Assembly (NCBI GenBank): GCA_015709205.1
Contig: JACCQO010000007.1
Span: 1 to 61,885, forward strand
Direction of reading: 5' to 3'
Length of the DNA stretch: 61,885 nucleotides
Origin: Desulfovibrionaceae bacterium
Lineage (GTDB): Bacteria; Desulfobacterota; Desulfovibrionia; Desulfovibrionales; Desulfovibrionaceae
Shown: positions 24,422 through 31,771 of the stretch, in pieces
Layout of the letters: each line of letters starts with the position of its first letter
How positions within the stretch are numbered: the first letter of the stretch is position 1
Translations under genes and position numbers: made by a program
The notes under the pieces: model-generated
Databases searched by the model: none
Told to the model about the DNA's origin: nothing
Seen by the model: only the letters and a program-made list of their open reading frames with translations

Positions 24422-25486
24422 ATGACCAAAAATAGCGAATCCAACGCGGCCGCGCGCAACATCCCGGAGCGCATCGACGCGCTGCGCAAGGCCTTCGGGA
24501 GCGATCTGGCCATCCTGGCCCACCACTACCAGACCGACGCGGTCATCCGCCATGCGGACCTGCGCGGCGACTCCCTGGAACTCTCGCGCCGCGTGCCCGA
24601 GCTTTCGGCGCGGCACATCGTGTTCTGCGGCGTGTTCTTCATGGCCGAATCCGCGGCCCTGCTCGCGTCCGGGGGGCAGGAATCGCACATCCCCGACCCC
24701 GCGGCGGGCTGCGTGATGAGCCAGATGGCCCCGCACCGGCTGCTGGAGGCGGTCTACGCGCGCGTCACGGCCTCGGGCCGACGCGTGGTGCCCCTGGCCT
24801 ACGTGAACACCTCCGCGGCCGTGAAGGCCGTGGTCGGCCGCCACGGCGGCGCGGTGTGCACCTCGGCCAACGCCGCGACCATGCTGCGCTGGGCCCTGGA
24901 GCGCGGCGACGCCGTGCTCTTCCTGCCGGACAGGAACCTGGCCGCGAACACGGCCGACGCCATCGGCCTGGACCCGGCCGAACGCCACGTGCTGGACGTG
25001 CGCGGCGGCGGGACGCGCGTGGACACGGCCGCGGCCGAGGGCGCGCGGCTGCTGGCCTATCCGGGCTGCTGCGCCGTGCACGCGCGCTTCAACGCCGCCC
25101 AGGTGGCCGCGGCGCGCAAGGCGCACCCCGGCTGTTCGATCATCGTGCACCCGGAATGCGCGCCCGAGGTGGTCCGCGCCGTGGACGCCAGCGGCTCCAC
25201 CTCCGCGATCATCCGCCACGTGGCCCAGGCCCCGGACGGCGCCACCGTGATCGTGGGCACGGAGATCAACCTGGTGCGCCGGCTGGCCGCCGAGCAGGCG
25301 GGCCGCGTCACCGTGCTGCCCCTGGCCGAGTCCGGCTGCTCGAACATGGCGCGGATCACGGAAACCAACCTGCTCGCGCTGCTCGAGGCGCTGCGCGGCG
25401 GCCGGGCCGAACCGGTCCGCGTGGCCCCGGACACCGTGCGCCATGCGCGCGCCGCCCTGGAGCGCATGCTCGAGGCCTGTTCCTAG
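24422..25486 (+). CDS. nadA: Quinolinate synthase NadA
   Basis: Fe-S enzyme of 354 aa that condenses iminoaspartate with dihydroxyacetone phosphate to quinolinate. The N-terminal AHHYQTDAV, the FCGVFFMAES segment (first cluster Cys), YPGCCAVHARF and the later SGCSNM (other cluster cysteines), VHPECAPEVV and GTEINLV are in family order. Ends at normal length. GAGG precedes the ATG. Middle gene of the NAD operon. Confidence 0.95.
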   Translation: MTKNSESNAAARNIPERIDALRKAFGSDLAILAHHYQTDAVIRHADLRGDSLELSRRVPELSARHIVFCGVFFMAESAALLASGGQESHIPDPAAGCVMSQMAPHRLLEAVYARVTASGRRVVPLAYVNTSAAVKAVVGRHGGAVCTSANAATMLRWALERGDAVLFLPDRNLAANTADAIGLDPAERHVLDVRGGGTRVDTAAAEGARLLAYPGCCAVHARFNAAQVAAARKAHPGCSIIVHPECAPEVVRAVDASGSTSAIIRHVAQAPDGATVIVGTEINLVRRLAAEQAGRVTVLPLAESGCSNMARITETNLLALLEALRGGRAEPVRVAPDTVRHARAALERMLEACS

Positions 25487-25567
25487 ACTTTCCCGCCGCA
25501 AATCGCCGTCGCACCCGGCCACCGCGTCCGGGCCCGGCAAGAGCGCGGCCGAACCAACGAGCGAATC

Positions 25568-27154
25568 ATGAACGACGACCGACTTTCCACACAGGTACTG
25601 GTCATCGGCTCCGGCATTGCCGGGTGCACCGCGGCCCTGGCCCTGGCCGACCACGGCTGCGACGTCACCCTGCTCACCGCGGGCGATGCCCTGGACACGG
25701 GCAACACGGCCCTGGCCCAGGGCGGCATCATCTTCAAGGCCCATCACGGCGACCCCTCGCAGCTGGAAAAGGACATCCTCGTAGCGGGCTGGAAGCACAA
25801 CTACCGCCGCGCCGTGCGCCAGCTGTGCCGCAAGGGCCCGGAGGTGGTGGACGAGGTCCTGGTGCGCCGTCTGGGCGTGCCCTTCACGCGGACCACGGAC
25901 GAGCACGAGTGGGACCTGACCATGGAGGGCGGGCACAAGACTCCGCGCATCCTGCACTGCGCCGACTACACGGGCCGCGCGATCATGGACGGACTCATGG
26001 CCGCCGTGGCCGCCGCGCCGAATATCCGCGTGCTCACCCGGCGCACGGCCGTGGACCTGATCACCAGCCACCACCAGGCCCGTTCCCTGGAGTTCAAGTA
26101 CCACGTGGAGAACCAGTGCTGCGGAGCCTACGTGTTCAACGAGGACTGCACGGAGGTGGAGACCATCCTGGCGGACTGCACCGTGCTGGCCACGGGCGGC
26201 ATCGGCCAGATCTACCTGCACTCCACGAACACCTCCTCGTCCATCGGCTCGGGCGTGACCATGGCCTACCGCGCGGGCGCGCGCGTGCTCAACGCCGAGT
26301 ACGTGCAGTTCCATCCCACGGCCCTGTACCACCGTTCGGACCGCCGCTTCCTGATCACCGAGGCTGTGCGCGGCGAGGGCGGCAAACTGGTCAACGCCAA
26401 GGGCGAGCCCTTCATGCTGCGCTACGACCCGCGCGGCGACCTGGCCCCGCGCGACATCGTGGCCCGGGCCATCGTGGAGGAGATGCTGGCCACGGACGAG
26501 CCCTGCGTGTACCTGGACGCGGCCAACTACGTGCAGCACGACCTGGAGCAGCGCTTCCCCACGGTCTTCAACAAGTGCATCTCCCTGGGCATCGACATCC
26601 GCAAGGATCCCATCCCCGTGGTTCCGGCGGCGCACTACTTCTGCGGCGGCGTGCTCGTGGACGGGCGCGGCCGCACCACCCTGGACCGCCTCTACTGCGT
26701 GGGCGAGACCAGCTGCACCGGCGTGCACGGGGCCAACCGGCTGGCCTCCACCTCCTTGCTGGAGGGGTTGCTCTGGGGCCACTGCGCCGGGCAGGACGCG
26801 GCGCGCCGCCTGGGCGCGGGCATGCGCCAGAACCGCCGCCTGGCCGAGTCCATACCGGCCTGGGAGCACCCCGGCGAGGAACGCAACGAGGATCCCGCGC
26901 TCATCGCCCAGGACTGGGCCACCATCCGGCACACCATGTGGAACTACGTGGGCATCACCCGGACCACGCCGCGCCTGGCGCGCGCCCACGACGACCTGCG
27001 CGGGCTCTGGAAGCATCTGGTGGACTTCTACAAGCGCACCCCGCTCTCCAAGCCGATCATCGATCTCTTCCACGGCAGCCACACCGCCTACATCGTGACC
27101 ATGGCCGCCATGCGCAACAAGAAGTCCCTGGGCTGTCACTATCGCGTGGACTGA
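25568..27154 (+). CDS. nadB: L-aspartate oxidase NadB
   Basis: FAD enzyme of 528 aa that oxidises L-aspartate to iminoaspartate, supplying NadA. The N-terminal VIGSGIAGCTAALAL is the FAD loop; ALAQGGI, the active-site EYVQFHPTAL and RGEGG, the PVVPAAHYFCGGV segment and GETSCTGVHGANRLAS all fit. The helical C-terminal domain is complete. In anaerobes fumarate rather than oxygen is the likely electron acceptor. The 81-bp gap from nadA has no terminator, so the operon continues through it. Confidence 0.95.
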   Translation: MNDDRLSTQVLVIGSGIAGCTAALALADHGCDVTLLTAGDALDTGNTALAQGGIIFKAHHGDPSQLEKDILVAGWKHNYRRAVRQLCRKGPEVVDEVLVRRLGVPFTRTTDEHEWDLTMEGGHKTPRILHCADYTGRAIMDGLMAAVAAAPNIRVLTRRTAVDLITSHHQARSLEFKYHVENQCCGAYVFNEDCTEVETILADCTVLATGGIGQIYLHSTNTSSSIGSGVTMAYRAGARVLNAEYVQFHPTALYHRSDRRFLITEAVRGEGGKLVNAKGEPFMLRYDPRGDLAPRDIVARAIVEEMLATDEPCVYLDAANYVQHDLEQRFPTVFNKCISLGIDIRKDPIPVVPAAHYFCGGVLVDGRGRTTLDRLYCVGETSCTGVHGANRLASTSLLEGLLWGHCAGQDAARRLGAGMRQNRRLAESIPAWEHPGEERNEDPALIAQDWATIRHTMWNYVGITRTTPRLARAHDDLRGLWKHLVDFYKRTPLSKPIIDLFHGSHTAYIVTMAAMRNKKSLGCHYRVD

Positions 27155-27214
27155 CGCGTTCCGAAGTCCCTGGCCGTCATCTCCGCGCGGGCAAACCGGC
27201 AAGGAGTGAAGACC

Positions 27215-28108
27215 ATGTGCAAGACGGTTTCTTCCATCGGCTCATCCCGGGGCGTGCAGCAGCCGGAGCCGCAGGAGATCGAACTGGAGACGCTGGCGAA
27301 CCTCAGCGGCGCCGAGCTCCAGGAGAAGATGCAGGGCACCTTTCTCCGGCAGACCGCGCGGGAAGAGAAAACCGGCACCGCGTACATGACGGAGTCGGAG
27401 GATGGCCTCTTTCTCGACCTGCAGTTGGCAGACCCGAACGAGGAGCTGCGGCTGGGCGTGATCCGACTGGACGACGTGCAGACCGTTTCCGAGGGCCACG
27501 GCACCGTCCTGGACGGAACCACGAACTACCTGATGACCGGCCCCTTTTCCGGGTGCAGCTTCTTCCTGCTGCGCATCGGGGACACCGACCAGGCCTTCCA
27601 CGTTCCCGAGGCGCAGACTTCCAAGCCGCTCATGGAACGGCTCGTTCCCTATCACATGGTCGCCGACGCCATCGTCCAGGCCTCGGGCGACACGGACCTG
27701 GCGGCCCTGGTCGATGCGTATCTGGAGCGCAACCCCGAATCCAAGGTCACGGAGCTCAAGGCCACGGACCGCGAAGCGTATGTCCGCAACGGCCTGGCCC
27801 TGATGGTCAAGGACAATCTCCAGGCTTTGTCGGACCATGCGTTCACGTTCCAGGGCTACACCCATGGCCGGGGCTACACCCCCGACCAGTCGGATCCCTT
27901 TTGGGGCTCGGCCATGCTCGTGCGCGAATCGGGCCGTTGGAACATGTTGGAGCAAAGCGCCCAGATCGGCGTGAACGAGGAGACCGGCAAGCAGAAAATT
28001 TCGAACATCCAGGTGGACCGGACGGCCCTTAATCCGCCCGATACGCTGCTCAGGCTCCGGGAACTCGCGGGTCTCGTGGCGCCCGCGCCGTTGGGCGATC
28101 TTCTCTGA
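27215..28108 (+). CDS. Unknown protein with CNF1/BLF1-like Thr-Cys-His signature (paralogue A)
   Basis: I do not recognise a named family. The 297-aa soluble protein has no signal or membrane segment. At residues 104-114 it reads NYLMTGPFSGC and His129 follows in QAFHV. The spacing Thr108-Cys114 (6) equals Thr88-Cys94 of the BLF1 toxin, and Cys114-His129 (15) equals Cys866-His881 of CNF1, both glutamine deamidases with an SGC motif. A second conserved block (about 200-245: WGSAML, GRW-MLEQSA) follows. Residues 20-130 align without gaps to the convergent gene at 28251-29150, 64 of 111 identical by my count. The start has AAGGAG 8 nt upstream; a GTG 9 bp earlier is rejected. It lies 60 bp after nadB. 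Deamidase activity is inference. Confidence 0.75.
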   Translation: MCKTVSSIGSSRGVQQPEPQEIELETLANLSGAELQEKMQGTFLRQTAREEKTGTAYMTESEDGLFLDLQLADPNEELRLGVIRLDDVQTVSEGHGTVLDGTTNYLMTGPFSGCSFFLLRIGDTDQAFHVPEAQTSKPLMERLVPYHMVADAIVQASGDTDLAALVDAYLERNPESKVTELKATDREAYVRNGLALMVKDNLQALSDHAFTFQGYTHGRGYTPDQSDPFWGSAMLVRESGRWNMLEQSAQIGVNEETGKQKISNIQVDRTALNPPDTLLRLRELAGLVAPAPLGDLL

Positions 28109-28183
28109 GAACGACGGGGCCGAAGAAAATTGACCCGGCGCGGCGGAACGCGCGCCGGATCGCGCGCGAAATCGGACAAAATG

Positions 28184-28220
28184 ACGGCGCTCCCGGAGAC
28201 CTCCGGGAGCGCCGTTGTTC
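28184..28220. terminator. Terminator between the two convergent paralogues
   Basis: A perfect 15-bp inverted repeat (28184-28198 with 28201-28215) is followed by TTGTTC on the plus strand and CATTTTG on the minus strand, so it can end both paralogue transcripts. Confidence 0.7.
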
Positions 28221-28250
28221 GTGGCGTGGTTCGTCCCTGGGGACGACGCG

Positions 28251-29150
28251 TCAGACGAAGGCGTCCAGGGGCGGTTTCTTTACCAATCCGGCAAGTTCCT
28301 TGAGTTTCGTCAGCAGGTCCGGCGGATCGAGGATCGTTCGCTGCGCGCTGATATCCCGCACCAGGAGCTTGTTTTCGACGTCGTCCGAATGCTGCAGCAG
28401 GGCGCTCTGCTCCAGCATGATCCAGCGCCCGGCGTCGCGTGCGAGCATGGCCGATCCCCAGTAGGCCATGCCGCCCTCTTTCATGTCGTATCCCTTGCCC
28501 CGGGAATAGGCGTCGGACGTGAATGCATGGCCGGACACGGCCGAAATATTCTCCCAGACCATCAGGGCCAGGCCGTATTCGACGCACTCCCGGCTGTTCC
28601 GGTCCTTGAACTTCGCCATGCCGCGTTCGGAATGGTTCGCGAGATAGGCGGTGACCACGGACGCGAGGTCCTCGTCGCCGGATGCCGCCAGGAGGGCCCG
28701 GGAGACCGGAAGAAAGCGTTCGAGCTTTTCCGGCAGTTTTCTGTTGGGGGCGGCGGCCTTGATGTGGAAGGCCTGGTCGGTCTGCCCGATGCGCAGCAGG
28801 AAAAAGCTGCACCCGGAAAACGGCGGGGTTATCAAATAGTTCGTGTGCCGCCCCAGGGCGACGCCGCCGCCCTCGGGCAGGGTCTGGACGTTGTCCAGGC
28901 GCATCGCGCCCTTGGGCGGCTTCTCGTTGGGGCCGTGCAGTTCCAGGTCGAGAATCAGATCGTTGTCGTTTTCGGTCAGATAAGCGGTTCCCTTGGGTTC
29001 CTTCCACACGGATTGGCGGACGAAATTCTCCCGCATGATGCCGAGCAGCTCGGACGAATCCGGGTTCGCCAGCGTCTTGAGTTCGATCTCCACCGGCTTC
29101 GGGGGCTGCGCGCCGTCCGAGCCGAGAACGGGGGAAACGCTGAGGCCCAT
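28251..29150 (-). CDS. Unknown protein with CNF1/BLF1-like Thr-Cys-His signature (paralogue B)
   Basis: A 299-aa paralogue of the gene at 27215-28108, pointing towards it. It keeps Thr108, Cys114 (NYLITPPFSGC) and His129 (QAFHI) at the same positions, and the C-terminal YWGSAML and GRWIMLEQSA block. Conservation is highest around Cys114 (ten identical residues from PFSGC onward) and falls off elsewhere, as expected if this region is the active site. No secretion signal is visible. GGGAGA precedes the ATG. It lies 36 bp downstream of a secreted Cys-rich protein gene on the same strand and is probably co-transcribed with it. Function is unknown; a papain-like or toxin-type glutamine deamidase is my hypothesis. 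Confidence 0.75.
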   Translation of the reverse strand: MGLSVSPVLGSDGAQPPKPVEIELKTLANPDSSELLGIMRENFVRQSVWKEPKGTAYLTENDNDLILDLELHGPNEKPPKGAMRLDNVQTLPEGGGVALGRHTNYLITPPFSGCSFFLLRIGQTDQAFHIKAAAPNRKLPEKLERFLPVSRALLAASGDEDLASVVTAYLANHSERGMAKFKDRNSRECVEYGLALMVWENISAVSGHAFTSDAYSRGKGYDMKEGGMAYWGSAMLARDAGRWIMLEQSALLQHSDDVENKLLVRDISAQRTILDPPDLLTKLKELAGLVKKPPLDAFV

Positions 29151-29186
29151 GCCGTCTCCCTGGCGGTCACCCCGCCGGGTTGTTCG

Positions 29187-29573
29187 TCAGTAGCATCCGT
29201 TCATGGGCGCGCCGACGCACCTGCCGGCCGGTTCGTTCCACTTCTGGCAATCGTACTGGCACTTGGGCGTCTGCCAACCGGGGCAATTGAAGGAGCGTTC
29301 GCCGGGATCGCCGGCCTTCCTGCAGCTGTTGAAGGCCTCGGAGCAGGCGATCTGGGCCGCCTTGTCGCGCGTCTTTCCCGTGCAGGCCTGATAATCCGCG
29401 ACGCACGTGGCGAAGGCCGCGCCGAAGCTCTGCTCGCAGCACTGGGCGCAGGCGCCCTCCCCGTCCGGACAGCCGGAGATGCAGCGCTTGTAGGTGCCCG
29501 TTTCGGCAAGGGCGAGGGAACCGGCCAGGACCAGGGCGGACAAGAAGATGCATACCGAAAATGTCGTCTTCAT
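29187..29573 (-). CDS. Secreted 14-cysteine protein
   Basis: Exported protein of 128 aa, family not recognised. Residues 1-22 form a Sec signal (ending ALA-ETG). The mature part has 14 cysteines, an even number, in pairs such as CISGC, CAQCC and CQYDC, suggesting several disulfides in the periplasm or outside. The ATG at 29573 is chosen because AAGGAGG stands 8 nt upstream; the longer open frame lacks sense. A candidate -10 (GATAAT on the minus strand, 29704-29709) lies about 130 bp upstream. It is followed after 36 bp by the SGC-motif paralogue B, which may be functionally linked. Confidence 0.8.
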   Translation of the reverse strand: MKTTFSVCIFLSALVLAGSLALAETGTYKRCISGCPDGEGACAQCCEQSFGAAFATCVADYQACTGKTRDKAAQIACSEAFNSCRKAGDPGERSFNCPGWQTPKCQYDCQKWNEPAGRCVGAPMNGCY

Positions 29574-29768
29574 GCGCACAGCCTCCTTCAGTGATGTGTG
29601 CGAGATCGCCAACGACGTTGGCGGTGACGGTTCACGAGGCCAGGAAAAGCAAATGCCGTTCCACCGTGTGCGGGGCAAGGACGACGGCGAATCGTTCCGC
29701 ACTATTATCCCCCATTTCGAGGGAAAAGACCAGGGGCCGGCGCGGTATGGGGAGGCCTGGGCGGGCGC

Positions 29769-29996
29769 TCAGGCCGCGTCGGCGTCGCGCCGGGCCGCCT
29801 TTTCCAGGTCGGTGAGCAGGTCGGCGAGGTCCAGGCCGTAGCGTTCGGCCACGGCGCGCACGGTCTCGAACAGGGCGTTGCAGAGCAGGCACTCTCCGGC
29901 CTGCGCGTCCCGGGCGCGGAACACGTCCTGGGTGGAGGGATACGCGGCCGCCAGGTCGAGCAGCGTGGCTTCGGGGCTGATCAGTTTTTCGGGCAC
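29769..29996 (-). CDS. DUF1858-like protein
   Basis: A 75-aa helical protein resembling the DUF1858 domain (the N-terminal part of RIC/ScdA di-iron repair proteins and hybrid-cluster-associated proteins): TLLDLAAAYPSTQDVF, then a CLLC motif (Cys36 and Cys39), and the Tyr-Gly-Leu-Asp-Leu-x-x-Leu-Leu end. In the family a Cys motif at this place binds a cofactor or thiol. GTG start at 29996 with GGAGGAG upstream. It is the last gene of the selenium/sulfur cluster, 43 bp after the kinase-like gene. Confidence 0.7.
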   Translation of the reverse strand: MPEKLISPEATLLDLAAAYPSTQDVFRARDAQAGECLLCNALFETVRAVAERYGLDLADLLTDLEKAARRDADAA

Positions 29997-30039
29997 GCTC
30001 GCACTCCTCCGTCGATATGCCGTTGCGTTTCCGCCGGGT

Positions 30040-30945
30040 TCACAAGGGCTCCTCGGCCAGCACGCGGTCCAGGGCCTCGGGGATGCGCGCCACGATCTCC
30101 GCCACCTGGGTGGCGGGCGTGGGCGCGGCCAGGGCCCCTGCCACGCGGTTGACCCGCGCGGCCAGCCGCGCGGCGCGGGCCACGTCCGGCTCGGAGCCGC
30201 GGGCCCGGAGCGCGGCCAGCAGCGCCGCGGCCAGCCCGGTCAGGGTGTCGCCCGTGCCGCCCATGGCCTCCATGGCCTCCACGCTGGGTTCGGCCACCGT
30301 GGCCAGCACGCCGTCCCGGTCCACCACGTGGTCCGTGGCCCCCTTGACCAGGAGCAGCCGCGCCGCGTCGCCGTGGGCATAGGCCTGCCGCGCCAGCTCG
30401 GGTACGCGCGTCTCGTCGTGGAGGATGAAGCCGCGCGTGTAGAAGGGGTGCGGGGCCTCGGCGTCGGCCAGAAAGGCCAGTTCCCCGGCGTCCGGGGTGA
30501 AGAGGTCGTAGGACTGGGCCTGGCCGCTCATTTTGGCCGCGTACATGAACCCGGCGTCGGCCACCAGCAGGGGCGGCGCGGCCATGGCCTGGGCCGCGAA
30601 GAGCACCCGGTTGTGCCAGTCCACGTCCGGCTGCAGGTAGTGGAAGACGAGCAGGGAAAAACCGCTCCGCGGCAGTCTGCGTTCCAGGTGGGCGTACAGG
30701 GCGCGGCTGCCCGCGCCCAGGCCCACGTCGCCCACGAGCAGCGCGTGCGGGGGCGCAAGGCCCAGGTGCGCGCACGCGGCGCAGGCCGCGGCCGCCAGGG
30801 CCGGGGTGCCGCGCAGCACGTCCACTTCGCGGCCGCCGATCGCGAGCGACAGGGATCGCGCGCCGTCGCGGCCCGCGCGCAGTTCCGCCGCGCCCTCGAA
30901 CACGGGCGCGTCGGGGTCCGGAACCGTGCCGATCAGTCCGAGCAT
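30040..30945 (-). CDS. NAD(P)H-hydrate dehydratase-like (ribokinase-fold) protein
   Basis: A 301-aa protein of the YjeF-C/NnrD carbohydrate-kinase-like group. The clearest mark is GGTGDTLTGLAAALLAA (about 220-236), the ATP-binding anion hole with the catalytic Asp; DLFTPDAGELAFL matches the LTP-x-x-x-E motif. The usual YjeF N-terminal epimerase domain is absent and the N-terminal half diverges, so it may have another substrate. Its start at 30945 overlaps the DUF3343 gene by 13 bp, which indicates coupling; an upstream in-frame start at 30990 is less likely. Why such an enzyme sits in a selenium/sulfur cluster is unclear. Confidence 0.72.
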   Translation of the reverse strand: MLGLIGTVPDPDAPVFEGAAELRAGRDGARSLSLAIGGREVDVLRGTPALAAAACAACAHLGLAPPHALLVGDVGLGAGSRALYAHLERRLPRSGFSLLVFHYLQPDVDWHNRVLFAAQAMAAPPLLVADAGFMYAAKMSGQAQSYDLFTPDAGELAFLADAEAPHPFYTRGFILHDETRVPELARQAYAHGDAARLLLVKGATDHVVDRDGVLATVAEPSVEAMEAMGGTGDTLTGLAAALLAALRARGSEPDVARAARLAARVNRVAGALAAPTPATQVAEIVARIPEALDRVLAEEPL

Positions 30946-31526
30946 CGGCGCACCATCTCGTCCCAGGCCAAGGCCAGGGCGTAGCCGCACAGGGTGTGCC
31001 CCACCGCGCGCGGGTCCGGGGCCTCGTCCAAGCGCATCCCCACCAGCCGCGCGGCCAGATAGGGCACGTCCGGGCAGCCGCCGCCGGAGACGTTGACCAC
31101 CACGCGCGTGGCCGTGTCCACGGTCAACTTCATGTTCGCGGCGCGAACCATGAGGTAGTCGCCCATGCGCTTGACGTGAAAGAGATCCACCGGGGCCAGG
31201 AGCGGCCCGGTCACGGGCACGCTCTGCAGGGGATCGAGCCCGGCCCCGGCGAGCAGGCGCAGGACGTGCAGCCGCTCCATGAGCGGGAACTCCACCACCA
31301 GGTCGCAGCCGGTGCGGATCTCGGGGGGCGGGCCCATGACGCGCACCGCATAGCCGGCCTCCTTGAGCAACCGCTCGGCCTGGATGACCTCGCTGGTGTT
31401 CTCGAAGACCAGCAACCCCCGATCCGCGCGCGCGGCGGAGGGTGTATCCCCGGCGGCCGCAGCCGGGCCGGGGGCGGCATCCCGCCCCCGGCCCGTCATG
31501 CGGCGCAGCAGTCCGGACAGGCCCAT
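30933..31526 (-). CDS. DUF3343 (putative Se/S carrier) protein with C-terminal extension
   Basis: A 197-aa protein. After a low-complexity N-terminus (about 1-38), residues 40-100 match DUF3343: LLVFENTSEVIQAERLLKEAGY, then MGPPPEIRTGCDLVVEFP with the Cys that is thought to carry selenium or sulfur. DUF3343 proteins are often about 80 aa and accompany YedE and YedF; here a further 85 residues (with SGGGCPDVPYLA and a late CGYALALAWDEM) are fused, which I cannot assign. The start at 31526 lies just after the yedF stop. It is third in the yedE-led operon and may hand Se or S from YedF onward (inference). Confidence 0.75.
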   Translation of the reverse strand: MGLSGLLRRMTGRGRDAAPGPAAAAGDTPSAARADRGLLVFENTSEVIQAERLLKEAGYAVRVMGPPPEIRTGCDLVVEFPLMERLHVLRLLAGAGLDPLQSVPVTGPLLAPVDLFHVKRMGDYLMVRAANMKLTVDTATRVVVNVSGGGCPDVPYLAARLVGMRLDEAPDPRAVGHTLCGYALALAWDEMVRRCSD

Positions 31527-31534
31527 GGCCCGCC

Positions 31535-31753
31535 CTACTCCTTGGAGAGGTTCAGGGTGTATTCGCCGCCCGATTCCTCCACCGAATCCACGTTCCAGCC
31601 GCGCCCCTGGGCGGCGCGGGCCACGTTTTCCTTGGAGGCTTCGGTATCCACGATGACCACGATCCGGCCGGAACCGGCCGCGGCGATGGCGGCCAGGGTG
31701 TCCAGCACCGGCTGGGGGCACGAAAGCCCGCGCGCGTCAACAGTCTGGCTCAT
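31535..31753 (-). CDS. yedF: TusA/YedF (SirA-like) sulfur carrier
   Basis: A 72-aa TusA-family protein with the CPQP motif (VDARGLSCPQPVL) whose Cys accepts persulfide or perselenide. The two-layer sandwich ends normally, without the extra DUF2892 or C-terminal YedF domain. It lies 18 bp after yedE and 8 bp before the DUF3343 gene, so it is the carrier partner of the YedE permease. The symbol reflects context rather than a resolved TusA/YedF distinction. Confidence 0.85.
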   Translation of the reverse strand: MSQTVDARGLSCPQPVLDTLAAIAAAGSGRIVVIVDTEASKENVARAAQGRGWNVDSVEESGGEYTLNLSKE

Positions 31754-31771
31754 AGCATCCTCTCCTCGGCC

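Noticed and set aside
23495-27202. Minus-strand open frame of 1235 codons
   Set aside because: It is the antisense of nadC-nadA-nadB, with the same compositional artefact.
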